From contig JBBHKE010001199.1 in NCBI GenBank assembly GCA_037447655.1, positions 62,201 to 126,200 of the forward strand: a stretch of 64,000 bases of DNA, written 5' to 3'. Below are positions 22,212 through 33,222 of the stretch, piece by piece. Below the pieces are notes generated by a model that saw only the letters and a program-made list of their open reading frames with translations, was not told the origin of the DNA and made no database searches. Position 1 is the first letter of the stretch, and every line of letters begins with the position of its first letter. Source of the stretch: Zygnema cylindricum (Eukaryota; Streptophyta; Zygnematophyceae; Zygnematales; Zygnemataceae). The position numbers were made by a program, and so were the translations under genes.

Positions 22212-22936
22212 GGGTGAAGTTCCATTAGACGAATAGTGAGGTTGTCTACAGAAATTCGGACCTCTCCGTACTACGCCGTACCTTTTATTTTGTTTCTATC
22301 TGGAAAACAACATTACAGATAATCTCGACATTATTCTCAAACAGTCTAGGAGTTAACAATGACCGTTGGATATTTTTTCGCGAAGCTTAACTTCGAAAGT
22401 TTCTGTAATTGAAGATGTACCTTGCGAGGTACATCACCAATTACAGAAAAAATTGAGTCGCGACACGTTGGATAATGAGCATGCGTGTCAAGATGGCAAC
22501 CAACGGAAATCAAAAAAAATTGTGCACGATATACGCATTCAAAAATCCAACTGAAAACAAAAACGAAATGTCGTAACGCACTTTCGTCACGCTATTTCTA
22601 TTAGCGCCCATTCGTCACAGTATTTCAGGCAATACTCATTCGTCACGCGAAAAAACAGGAACCTAAAAAAATGAGGTGGTATCTGACAAGGCGGCTGCAA
22701 AGTGTACAAAGTTGTGTTGCACGAAGACTTGGTACCCAGGTACATGGCACGCAAATGGAGATTTTTGGCCGGTGTGAAAATCATTGATGATTTCACATAT
22801 CAAATCTATAGCTATGTGGCGCCACTCTTTTGCTAACACGTGGATTACAAACTTTGCGCAATGGAACTTCGTTCAAAGAGTTGCATCGTGTAATGGTGGC
22901 CTTATGATTACAAAATTTCGTAATGGAACTTCACCC
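22212..22936. mobile_element. Tourist-like MITE, copy 3
   Basis: Ends GGGTGAAGTTCCATTA and TAATGGAACTTCACCC are perfect inverted repeats, flanked by TAA at 22209-22211 and 22937-22939. Length is 725 bp. The central hairpin (22401-22448) has 22-nt arms with 20 matches and a TGCG loop. No coding capacity was seen. This is the best-preserved pair of terminal repeats in the window. Confidence 0.88.
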
Positions 22937-23039
22937 TAAATCGTGCGATTCTTTCGCGGAGGTCTACCAAATAAATAACTCTAAATTCATAACACTTGAA
23001 TACCCATTTACAAACAAGTTTGATCCACTATTACTATTA

Positions 23040-23776
23040 CATAGCGGAAACACAAATTTGTGATGAAAACATGGTTAAGGGTTTTTATTAACTCTTTGTG
23101 TGTTCGTTAACAGTAAAATTTGTTCATTAATAGTTTTGTTGTTAACACAAACATAAATTTGTGTTGCAAACAGAGCTGGGAGTTTTCATTAACCGTTTTT
23201 GAGGGCATAATAATAAACGTTGTTCGTTACAAGAACTCAATGTTAGCGCAAACACAAATTTGAGTTATAAGCATGGTTTCAAAGATTATTTGAACTATTT
23301 TTGTGAGCGCTAACAATATAAAGTGATTGTTACCAATATTGTTGTTAGCGCAAACACACAGTTGTGTTACAAACATAGTTTGAAGTGAATTTTACATCTT
23401 TTTGTGAGCGCGAACAACAAAAGTTGTTTGTTACAAATATATTTATCAGCGCAAACTCAAATTTGTGAAAGAAATATGGTTATCTTTTTTTTATCTCTCT
23501 TTGTGTGCCTTGGCAAAAAATTGTGTTTGTTAATATTTTTCTCGATAATTCTAACTCAAATTATGTTGCAAATGTAATTGAGGGTTATTTTTAGTGTTTT
23601 TGTAAGCGTAAAAATAAACGTTGTTCGTTAGAACAAATTACTGTTAGCGAAAACACAAATTCGAGTTATAAACATGGTTGAGAGTTGTTTTTTAAATATA
23701 TTTTTAGGTGCTTACCATATAAAGTGTTTGTTACCAATATTATTGTTAGCCCAAACACAAAGTTGTGTTACAAATA
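23040..23776 (-). repeat. Satellite array 3a, reverse orientation, left of copia insertion
   Basis: About 1.8 higher-order units of the satellite. It stops inside a monomer after TTACAAATA at the copia insertion. The same monomer resumes at 30139 with TGGTTGGATTTTAATTTACC, so this array and 30134-30793 were one before the insertion. Confidence 0.92.
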
Positions 23777-24773
23777 TGTTGAAATCAGTAGATTTAGGGG
23801 AGGTATTTTCTAGGTCTTAATTAAAATAAAATGAAAAAAAAAACACAAGCAGCCTGCCTCCACCTTCTCTCTCTAGCCCCCATGTTTGTTGTAGTCACTG
23901 AAGGAGAGAGAGGGCGGTGGAGCCATGGCTGCCTTAGCTCCATAGGTAGGGCTTAAGAGTGACCTAAGTCACTCTCAACCAAAAAGGTTGAGTCCGACAG
24001 GACTCAAACCTCCGACCAGTAGGGGGAGGCGTAGCTGTCAACCATTACCAGTCTGTCGTAGTAATCCGTTAGGATACATAGGGTTTGATAGCTATTTAAA
24101 CAATAGATAGGCGACTAATCCGATTAACGGAATTACAAATAGACTACATAAAAACTAGTCGGAGTTTTTAGTGCGTACGAAACAAATGTACCGGACATTT
24201 GCTTTGTAACGGCTGTAGTTTAGAGTCGGTTTTTATCCGACGGCCCGCACCATCGCCGAGATCTCGGAATGGCAGCCTTGGCGGTTTTCGGTTTTGACAT
24301 GACCTGGCGACACGTGGCACGGTGTCATTGAAAAGAGGAAATTCCGGAGAACATCTAGAGAAGTCCGAGGAGACGGACGTCCACTCCATGGCTTTGTCGT
24401 ACACAGGCCGTACAGAAAGTACATCGGTTGTAGTACCTTTCTGTACTGTACAGTCTAATGATTGGTTCCGTACCTCAGTAGATAGGAGTCGTGAGAGGGT
24501 TTAGGACTTAGTGAATTAAGGAGGTAGCCCCCTCTCTCCCAATAAGCTTGTATAAATATTGGCATCTTTGCCACTCGATAATTAATCGCCTGGTTGTGCG
24601 TTTTCAGTGATTCTTCTTGCTGAGGACCCAGGGGAGTCCAAACTGCACAAGAGTGCAGTTAGATTATCTATTTGTGTGCTTGGGTGGCAGTTGTTCTAGT
24701 TGAAAGTGGGTTAGTTGAAAACTACCTAGAGGCTTCCTCAATTTTTGGTCCAAATGGGGGACACAAAATTGTA
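23777..24773 (+). repeat. 5' LTR of copia B
   Basis: 997 bp, TGTTGAAATC...AAATTGTA. It contains the GTAC cluster, CCACGTGGCA-type G-box and an antisense T-arm-like segment near 23986-24044. An in-frame ATG eight codons before the PBS ATG is preserved. The last LTR codon is now TAG through a C-to-T change. Confidence 0.93.
24399..24473 (+). promoter_or_regulatory. GTAC cluster in the LTR, probable promoter/enhancer
   Basis: Seven GTAC tetramers fall in 75 bases, with ATTGG (inverted CCAAT box) at 24461-24465. Chance expectation is about one GTAC per 256 bases. GTAC is the core bound by plant SBP-domain (SPL/CRR1-like) factors and of copper-response elements. Similar clusters lie at the same place in the other LTRs. 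Function is inferred from position and conservation. Confidence 0.55.
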
Positions 24774-24788
24774 GGTTATGGGCCCACC
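24774..24788 (+). other. Primer-binding site, initiator tRNA-Met anticodon arm type
   Basis: GGTTATGGGCCCACC follows the 5' LTR with no gap. It is the exact complement of the anticodon stem-loop region (GGTGGGCCCATAACC) of plant initiator tRNA-Met as I know it. The match is internal to the tRNA rather than at its CCA end, implying a cleaved half-tRNA primer as in Drosophila copia. Confidence 0.75.
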
Positions 24789-25824
24789 CTCTAGGGTGCC
24801 CATATTCAAAGGATCTGGGTTCATTTACTAGGAAGCTATGATGACAGGGGCATTGTGTGAGAAACGATACTGGGGTAATGTTAGTGGACAAGTGAAAAGT
24901 CCGTCTCAAGGAACTCCACCAGGGTTTAGAGGAGTGAGGTTTTCTGTAGCAAGATCTGCTCCAACGGAAGAGACAGATGATGGGGACAGCAGTGTGTCCG
25001 AAAAGGGGAAAGGAAAGGTGACACCTCTCACTCCTATTGCCACGGCACCCAGAGAAGTGGCCGTGAAGACCGAAGAAAACGACATTCAGATGTGGGAGTA
25101 CACCAACATGAATGCCATGCACTTCATTTTGAGGCACCTCACTCAAGCTTTGGCGACCTCTCACCTTCACATCTTCAAGGTCGAGGAGTTGTGGATGTCC
25201 TTAGTGGAGATCTATAGAGCTGGCACCAATCAGAAGCTCCAACTAGTTGAACAAAGGCTGACGAGTTACACTTTCAAAGGAGGAAAGATGTTGGACTATT
25301 GCAACGATCTCTCTTGTCTGTACATGGAGATGGAAAGTGCCGGATGGACAAGCACTATGAAGATGAAAGTTAACACTCTCTTCATGAAGTTGTCGGAGTA
25401 TGAAAATATAGTGTACCGAGTGCAAGAAATGGATGATAGTGCTTGGAAGTGGAACAACGTGGTCCGAATGATACTTGTGCAGGAGAACACCATTGAGATC
25501 CGGAGAGGAGGAAAGAGCGGTCAAGCTCTAGCCGCCAGAACGGACTGGTGGAGAAAGGATCCGAAGAAGCCGTACAACAGCTTCAAAGGGGAAAAGGATC
25601 AATCTGGAGAATGGAGGACTCCAAAGGACCTTTGCCATTTCTGCAAAATGCCGGGGCACTTGATAGCTGATTGCATCAAGCTATCGAAGCTGAGGCTTCA
25701 AGAGAAATGTGGAGGGGGTTCTTCCGGAGGGAAGAAGAAAGCACTTGTGGTCACACGAGTGAAAGGAGAGACTGAGGAGGACGAGTCTTCCGAGGAGGAA
25801 GATGGGGAGCTTCTTCTTGACTAG
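24778..25824 (+). pseudogene. copia B gag
   Basis: Gag starts at the PBS ATG (24778) or in frame within the LTR. An in-frame TAG at 24829-24831 replaces the Trp codon of the intact relatives. From 24838 the frame is open for 328 codons. It holds the UBN2-like gag core (MHFILRHLTQALA, WMSLVEIYRAGTNQKLQL, GGKMLDYCNDL) and the zinc knuckle CHFCKMPGHLIADC near codons 271-284. The C-terminus is Lys-rich and then very acidic (DESSEEEDGE). A second in-frame TAG (25822-25824) separates it from protease in the same frame, so gag and pol were one frame. No longer able to make full-length Gag-Pol. Confidence 0.88.
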
Positions 25825-26105
25825 AATCTAGAGGAGAAGGAGATCCCTCGGAAACAGAAGTGTGCCCTTGGAGCCATTCGGGAAGCTCCAGAGGAGGGAT
25901 GGATCATCGACTCAAGTGCATCTATGCATATGTGTTGTGACAGACACCTCTTCACTAAGCTAAGAAAGATCCCTACTGTGGAAATAGAGTATGGGGATGG
26001 GAGAGTAGTTACCACAGATCTAGTGGGCTCGGTAGATCTGAAAGTCCTAGTGAAGGGTAAGACTTCTATTCTCACCTTCTCAGAGTGCTCTACATTCCTC
26101 AGCTG
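25825..26105 (+). pseudogene. copia B aspartic protease
   Basis: In frame with gag after its TAG. GWIIDSSASMHMCCD carries the catalytic Asp, but the usual DSGA is DSSA here (about 25909-25920). It continues TVEIEYGDGRV and GSVDLKVLVKGKTSILTF and then loses frame near 26085. The Gly-to-Ser change next to the catalytic Asp would be expected to harm activity. Confidence 0.82.
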
Positions 26106-27060
26106 AGTAAGAATCTTGTGTCAACCTCTATATTAGACGACAAGGATTTTTATACCTTCACTAGAAAGGGAGTCTTTATAGCTAAGTATGGAGATGAAGT
26201 CTACTTCAAAGCTGATAAGGCTAGCTAAGGAATGTTTAGGCTTAACCTGAGTAATGGAAAGAAAACTGCTTACTATGGTGGTGTCCCGAGCTTGATGATC
26301 TGGCATAAGCGTTTGGGGCATGTGCATTTTGAGAGGCTGAGGGAAATGAAGAAGCTGGGTGCAGTAGAAGGCATTCAGTTTGGGGATAATGAAATGATGG
26401 ACGATTGTAGTGGCTCTTCCCAAGGTAAGGCTCACAGACTTCCCTTTCCCAAAACTGCCACATATAGAGGTGAGAAAGTACTAGATCTGGTCCACACAGA
26501 TATCTGGGGACCAACGAGAGTACCTTTGATTGGGGGGAAGAGGTATATGCAGACAATTACTGATTATTGGTCGAGATATTCGAGAGTCTACTTCTTATAA
26601 ACAAAGTATGAAACACCAAAGTAATTTAAAGAATACAAAGCCTGGAGTGAGAAGTTGCACGGAACCCCCATTAAGAATATAAGGAGTGATAATGGGGGAG
26701 AGTACATCTCTAAACAGTTTGAGGATTATTTGAGAGATGAGGGAGTTTAGCATCAAAAAATTGTACCAAATAATCCGGAACAGTATGGGGTAGCTGAGAG
26801 TTTAAACCAAACTTTGGGAGATAGTGTATGCAGTATGCTAACAGATAAAAAAATAGGAAGAAGATTTTGGGCAGAAGCCATAAACTGTGCTAACTACATT
26901 AAGAATAGAGTCCTCACTACAGCTATTAAAGGGATGACCCCTTATGAGAGATGGGTTGGAAGGAAACCGAATATCTCTCACTTGAAAGTATTCGGTAGTC
27001 AAGTTTACAGTATTGACACAGATAAGAAAAACTGGAAACTGGATGCTAAAGGGAAACCAT
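26106..27060 (+). pseudogene. copia B integrase
   Basis: The N-terminal zinc region is visible as WHKRLGHVHF...DCSGSSQGKAHRLPF (26300-26450). One zinc cysteine is lost (CSGS where relatives have CSGC). The core has VHTDIWGP (first Asp, ~26490), SDNGGEY (second Asp, ~26688) and VAES (Glu, ~26796). Stops at 26598 and near 26748 break it. The C-terminal part 26814-27062 (RFWAEAINCANYIKNRVLT, TGRKP-like, HLKVFGSQVYS) is open. Confidence 0.85.
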
Positions 27061-27062
27061 GA

Positions 27063-28285
27063 TATTTTGTGGGATATGACGAGGATGTCAAATGATATAG
27101 AGACTATGACTTAGCAAAACAAGATATCATTCTGGTAAAGCATCTAGTTGTCATGGATGAAGGAAAGTCTTTTGATCCCTTCAAATATACTAAGAAAATC
27201 AGAATCAGTTTTTAGTCCGAGAGTGAGGAGGACATAGATCTTCCCAGAAGGGACACTAGTGAAAATATGATTGCAAATCCAGGGGAGACAAAAGATGGGG
27301 GAGATTTACTAGAATCCCCTCATATTCCTACACACTTTGAGGAGAGAGAGGAGAGAGAGGAAGAGGAGTCAGAACCAGTTTCCATGGATAGGGGAGCTGA
27401 TGAGACAGTGCGGAGGAATCCAAGACTTCCCTCCATTCCACCTTCAAACTTTGAGGGAGGACAGAGGAGCAACAAAAGGCTTCAAGAAAAACAGGTTGCT
27501 CACAAGGTAACAAAGCTTTCCCACCCAGATGAGCCTCAGTCATACTCGGAGGCAATGGACAGTTCCGAGAAAGAGAGATGGGTTAGAGCCATAAATGATG
27601 AGATGGCTTCAATCATGAAGGCAAAGACTTGGGAGTTGGTGGACTGTCCACCAGATAGAAAATGTATTAGTTGTAAATGGGTATTTAAACTGAAACTAAA
27701 CCCAGATAGTACGATTGAGAGATATAAGGCTCGGTTGGTGGCAAAGAGGTTCACCCAAAAAGAAGGGACAGGTTATGAGGAGACCTTTACTCCGGTAGTT
27801 CGATTCCCATCTGTAAGGATTCTCTTTAGTTTAGCAGCAGCGGAAGACATGTAGATACATCAGATGGATATAAGACCGCCTTCCTCAACGGTGAACTGGA
27901 GGAGGAAATCTTCATGCGGCAACCAGAAGGTTTTGTAGAGGAAGGAGAGGAAAGCAAAGTCCGCATACTCATAAAGTCCTTATATGGATTGAAGCAAGCC
28001 CTCGGACAATGGAATAAGAAACTTGATGAGTTTCTTACCAGTCTGGGGTATATTCGGATCAGTTCTAACCACTCTATTTATATGTTTGAGGATGAGAATG
28101 GTGTGATTTTTATTGCAATTTATGTGGATGATTTGCTGGTATTGAGTAAGTCTATGGAAAAGATAAATAGGCTAAAGAAAGATCTTAAAAGTAGATTTGA
28201 CATGAAGGATTTAGGGGAGGCTAAATATAATCTTGGAATTCAAATGGAAAGGGATAGGGGGAAGAGGATAATCCGACTTACTTAG
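27063..28285 (+). pseudogene. copia B linker and reverse transcriptase
   Basis: The linker is acidic and broken by stops near 27062 and 27212. RT starts at WVRAINDEMASIMKAKTWEL (27580 on) and runs open to 27854, where a stop follows AAAEDM. A frame change removes the first catalytic Asp context. 27914-28285 resumes with KSLYGLKQALGQWNKKL and the intact YVDD at codons 70-73, and ends at a TAG. Confidence 0.87.
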
Positions 28286-28303
28286 AAAGAGGCTATAGGA
28301 AAT

Positions 28304-29122
28304 ATGCTAGAGAAATTTCAGATGGAGAATGCAAACAGTTGTACCACTCCCCTGGACTTGAAGAAAGTAAGTGATGGGAGTGTTGAAGGAGGAGTGATAA
28401 TGCTAGATGATCAGATGAGTCCAAAAGAGAGGCAGTTTATGAAGTCTATTCCTTACACACAGGTTGCAGGAAGTTTGATTTACTTTATGAATTGCACCAG
28501 ACCTGATATACCTGCAGCAGTTGGAGTCCTCAGTAGGAGTCTTAATGATCCCAGAAAGAGAGACTGGGAGGCAACCAAGAGAGTAATGAGTTACCTGGTG
28601 GGAACTAGGGATCTATGGTTGCATTTGGGAAGGGAGCACACTGACATCACTACTTGGAGTGATGCCAGTTATGCGGATGCACCTATGAGAAGATGCACTT
28701 CTCGGTATGTGTTGTATGTGGGGGAAGGTGCTTGCTGTTGGAGCAGCAAGCAACAAAAGGTTGTTGCTCAATCCACTATGGAGGCTGAGTACATGGCCTC
28801 TTGTTCTGCTGTGAAAGAGCTGATGTGGGTGAAGTCTTTATTGCAAGAATTGGGGTACATGAAGAAGGGAGTGCATGAAGTGTTTTGTGATAATCAGGCT
28901 TCAATTTTAATTATAGCCAATCCAAAACATCATTTCAAAGCTAAGCATATGGATATAAGATTGAGTTTTGTGAGGGAAAAGGTAGAAAATAAAATTGTGA
29001 ATTTGGTGTATAGGAGTGATGGGGAAATGGTAGCTGATATGATGACAAAGCTTGTGCCATCTCCCAAGCTAAAGTACTGTAGAGAAAAGTGTGGATTAAA
29101 AGAGAAACTAAAATTAGACTAG
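28304..29122 (+). pseudogene. copia B RT C-terminus and RNase H
   Basis: 272 open codons. Residues 1-100 are the RT connection (IPYTQVAGSLIYFMNCTRPD). RNase H has all three visible acidic residues: D120 (TTWSDAS), E160 (TMEAEYMAS) and D196 (CDNQAS). The stop at 29120 precedes the polypurine tract AAAATAAGGGGAG. Intact as a domain, but it cannot be translated from the full-length frame. Confidence 0.88.
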
Positions 29123-29135
29123 AAAATAAGGGGAG

Positions 29136-30133
29136 TATTGAAATCACTAGATTTAGGGGAGGTATTTTTTTAATCTTAATTAAAATAAAAAGAAAAAAAA
29201 AACACAGGCAACCTGCCTCCACCTTCTCTCTCTAGCCCCCATACTTGTTGAAGTCAGTGAAAGAGAGAGAGGGCATTGGAGCCATGGCTGCCTTAGCTCC
29301 ATAGGCAGGGCTTAAGAGTGACCTAAGTAACTCTCAACCAAAAAGGTTGAGTCCGACAGGACTCGAACCTCCGACCGGTAGGGGGAGGCGTAGCCGTCAA
29401 CCCTTACCAGTCTGTCGTAGTAATCCGTTAGGATACATAGGGTTTGATAGCTATTTAAACAATAGATAGGCGACTAATCCGATTAACGGAATTACGAATA
29501 GAATACATAGAAACTAGTCGGGGTTTTTAGTGCGCACGAAACAAATGTACCGGACATTTGTTTTGTAACGGCTGTCGTTTAAAGCCGGTTTTTATCCGAC
29601 AGCCCGCACCATTGCCGAGATCTTGGAATGGCAACCTTGGCGGTTTTCGGCCGTGACATGACCTGGCGACACGTGGCACGATGTCATTGTAAAGAGGAAA
29701 TTCCGGAGAACATGAGGAGAAGTCCGAAGGAGACAGACGTCCACTCCATGGCCTTGTCGTACAAAGGCCGTACAGAAAGTACATCGGTTGTAGTACCTTT
29801 CTGTACTGTACAGTCTTATGATTGGTTTCGTACCTTAGTAGATAAGAGTTGTGAGAGGGTTTAGGACTTAGTGAATTAAGGAGGTAGCCGCCTCTCTCCC
29901 AATAAGCTTGAATAAATATTGGCATCTTTGCCACTCGATAATTAGGTTCCTTGTTGGGCGTTTTCAGTGATTCTTCTTGCTGAGGACTCAGGGGAGTCCA
30001 AACTGCACAGGGGTGCAGTTAGATTATCTATTTGTTTGCTTGGGTGGCAGTTGTTCTAGTTGAAAGTGGGTTAGTTGAAAACTACCTAGAGGCTTCCTCA
30101 ATTTTTTGTCCAAATGGGGGACACAGAATTGCA
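29136..30133 (+). repeat. 3' LTR of copia B
   Basis: 998 bp, starting TATTGAAATC (TG mutated to TA) directly after the polypurine tract and ending GAATTGCA. It carries a perfect tRNA B-box-like GGTTCGAGTCC on the minus strand at 29359-29369 and the same GTAC cluster as the 5' LTR. Confidence 0.93.
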
Positions 30134-30793
30134 AAATATGGTTGGATTTTAATTTACCTCTTTTGTGAGCGCGAACAATAAACGTTGTTTGTTACAAATG
30201 TCGTTTTTAGAGCAAACTCAAATTTATGATAGAAACATGGTTTAGGGTTTTTTTTAACTCTCTTTGTGTGCGCTAACAATAAATTTGTTTGTTAATTTTT
30301 TTGTTTTTAACACAAACACAAATTTGTGTTACAAACATAGATGAGGGTTATTTTTTTACTGTTTTTGTGAGAGTAACAATAAACATTGTTCGTTAGAACA
30401 AATTATTGTTATGTCAAACACAAATTTGAGTTCTAAACATGGTTGAGAGTTTTTTTTTAACTATGTTTGTGGGTGCTTACAATATAAAGTGTTTGTTACC
30501 AATATTGTTGTAAGATCAAACAAAAAGTTGTGTTGCAAACATGGTTCGGACTTTATTTTACCTCTTTTTGTGAGCGCGAACATTAACTGTTAATTGTTAC
30601 AACTATTGTTTTTGTGCAAACACTAATTTATGATAGAAACATAGTTTAGGGTTTTTTTTAACTCTCTTTGTGTGCGTTAAAATAAATTTTGTTCGTTAGT
30701 ATTTTTGTTGATAACGTAAACACAAATTTGTGTTGCAAACATAGTTGAGGGTTTTATTATTACTCTTTTTCTTGAGCGTAATAATAAACGTTG
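30134..30793 (-). repeat. Satellite array 3b, between copia B and copia C
   Basis: Continuation of 23040-23776, about 1.6 higher-order units. It is interrupted at 30793 in the middle of a monomer (AATAATAAACGTTG) by copia C. Confidence 0.92.
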
Positions 30794-31938
30794 TGTTGGT
30801 TTTAAAACTTTATCCTAAGTAGATAGAGCTGTGATGAGAGGATAAGGACTTAGAATATTGTTGGTCTAAGTTAGTTGTAATTCTTACCTCAAATAGTGTT
30901 ACAGTAGCAGAAGGACAATATAGTGTATTGTACTTCTACAAAGACACACGTCGTCATATAAGAAGTGTGTGAATATTTCAAGAGGGCGCCGACGGCTATA
31001 TACACGTGTCAGTTTAACCAAGGCTTTTCTGGATATCAGGTACACAACACTTCAATGTTTTCTTCATGTGCAACTTAGGAAGATGAGTCACTGAGCTTCA
31101 ATGAGCAGGATGATTCTGAAATGTTTACTATTGGAAGAGCTATGGAGGGCTCAAAGGACGCCGGATGGATCATAGATGTTGTTTTTGAAAGCTTTAGTCC
31201 TCTCTATATTTTGTGAGAGGAATCCTCAAGGCTTAGAAATATATTCAGAGTTGTTACTTGATTCTACGTTGCACAATTAGTATGAAGACGTCACTACAGT
31301 ATGTTTCGTGACAAGACGTACCACGTGACAAGATTTACAAGAAGTCCTTAATCGAACGATATTTATGTGATACGGAAATTGCGTATTGGCGCGCAATACA
31401 TTATTTATGACATACCGTCGGATAGACAAGATCGGACCGACATAGAGGTAACAAAATCTTCAAGTGGACCACTATGACGCGACGAATCTTGTCCCGTACA
31501 AGTTTCATTATCGGTGGAAACTTTATTGAACAGGAGTTTGTTTTCACGTGTATTTGTTTATTTGTCTGTACAACTAGTATTAGTCATCCGTAGACAATTG
31601 AGGTTTGTCTGTTTGTACGGAATAGTAGACGCACTATTGATTACCTTAGCGTATTTCAGGTACCTAGTCAGATTTCTTTAGAGTACGGTTAGACAGTACC
31701 GTAACATACTTTACAGTGTTGTGATTGGCTAGACAGATAGTAGTAGAATTTATTAGTATAATTTCTAGGACTTAGTGTTTTTGATTTATTCCTTGTACAA
31801 AGTTTCAAAGGGCAAAGTTTGTGCATTTTAAGGGATATTCTTTGGGCTATTTCTCTTGGTTTAAATGGGCGTTTTGCTTCAAACTTTGTGAGTTGTCAGC
31901 ACACGCGGTAAACTGTACTCAGGTGCAGTTTGGGGTCA
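30794..31938 (+). repeat. 5' LTR of copia C
   Basis: Starts TGTTGG. The probable end GGGGTCA at 31938 is taken from alignment with the LTR end at 63696 (both are followed by TTTGG). The first part resembles 62470-62700 (AGTGTTACAGTAGCA, GGCGCCGA), so this LTR family is related to the one at the right edge. Several GTAC motifs lie at 31650-31710. The end coordinate is uncertain. Confidence 0.6.
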
Positions 31939-32099
31939 TTTGGCCATAATGATTGCTTTAAGCAATGGGTCAAAGTCGGTATCTCGAGTGCTTCCCTTTT
32001 TGGTTCTGTGATGGCTTGTGATTTAGTTGCAGTTGGTGCCGCTCCAATTTTCACAAAACAACAAAAGAAACAGGGGCATCGGCCCACATGTGCTGGAAC

Positions 32100-33222
32100 A
32101 AAGCAATTTTTACAAATTTGAAGGCTACACCTGCCAAGAATATAAACTATGCATGTGGCATAAGTGTTCAAATTAGAGCTCAAACAGATGTGTCTTTGCT
32201 AGTGGATGTAAGAGGAAAGCCGGTTGAGAGAACACTTCATAATATATTGTATGTTCTAGACTTCAAAAACAACCTTTTTTCTACTTCACTTGTTGAAAAC
32301 AAAGGCTTTGAGGTCACCCTTAAGGGGGGGCAGGCAGATTGTTAGCAAACTAGGCAATTTAGCGGTCAAAAGAACTAGAGATGAGAACAAAATGTACCTC
32401 ATAGATATGACTGATTCTAAGGAAAATGACGTTAACTCCAGTGTTATGTCTAAAAATGAGTTGTGGCATAAGAGATTAAGACATGTTAATTATGATAGCT
32501 TGAAAAAAATGGTACATGCTGGTAAGATAGAACGTGCTTCTCTCACACAATAGCCAGCTAGAACTTGTGATTGCTGTTTCTTATGTAAAATTCACAAGTT
32601 AGCGTTTCTTGAGGAATCATAACACCGGTCAAAAAAAGTGTTGCAGCTGATACATTTTGATATTTCAAGACCTGCTCAAGTGCTATCTGCAGGTGGAGTT
32701 TGTTTTATGGTCACATGTACTGATGATTTCCCACGCTTCACTAAGTTATATATCATGAAAGAGAAAAGTGAAGTGTTCGGACACCTCAAATACTACAAAG
32801 CTTGGGCGAAAAAATACCTGGTGTTCCGATATTGGAGCTCTGATCAAACAACGGAGAGGATTATATGTCTAAAGACTTTGAAAGTTTTCTTCTGGATGAA
32901 GGCATTAGTTGTCAGCTTACGTCCCATACACACCTCAGCAAAATGGTGTCTTAAAGAGGTTGAATAAACCTATCACAGGAAGTGCTACATCCATGGTTGC
33001 AGATAAAAATGTAGATCTGAAATTTTGGGCTGAGGCCCTTAATTGTGCAGTTTATATTAGAAATAGATTTGGATCCACGTTGGTTAGTACAACACCATTT
33101 GAACTATGGACAGGTAGGAAACCTCAAGTCGGTCATTTCAAGGTGTTTGGCAATAAATGTTTTATCTTATATACGTCTCAAAATAATTTGAAAATGGAAC
33201 CGAAAGGTTTACCGAGATTCTA
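32100..33222 (+). pseudogene. copia C integrase region
   Basis: The first recognisable coding is the stretch after protease (LHNILYVLDFKNNLFSTSL, 32238-32290). Next come ELWHKRLRHVNYDSL (integrase zinc region), LQLIHFDISRPAQ (first Asp), a decayed second-Asp region, PYTPQQNGVLKRLN (the catalytic Glu region, Glu lost to Lys) and FWAEALNCAVYIRNRF...HFKVFGNK. Stops and frame changes are numerous. Confidence 0.8.

Larger units (their letters stand above)
23777..30133 (+). mobile_element. Ty1/copia retrotransposon B, two LTRs, decayed
   Basis: Two LTRs (23777-24773 and 29136-30133) flank gag, protease, integrase, RT and RNase H in copia order. Flanking duplications AAATA (23772-23776 and 30134-30138) are perfect. 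The first few hundred bases of the two LTRs differ at several per cent by eye, so the insertion is not recent. The 3' LTR start has TA for TG and the 5' LTR end has TGTA for TGCA. The frame is broken by several stops and shifts. It sits inside a satellite monomer. Confidence 0.95.

Noticed and set aside
29345-29402. A tRNA gene in the LTR
   Set aside because: Only a T-arm/B-box-like part is visible. No 5' acceptor strand or complete cloverleaf could be made.
31939-31960. A primer-binding site for copia C
   Set aside because: The bases after the presumed LTR end do not match the initiator tRNA-Met arm well and the LTR end itself is uncertain.
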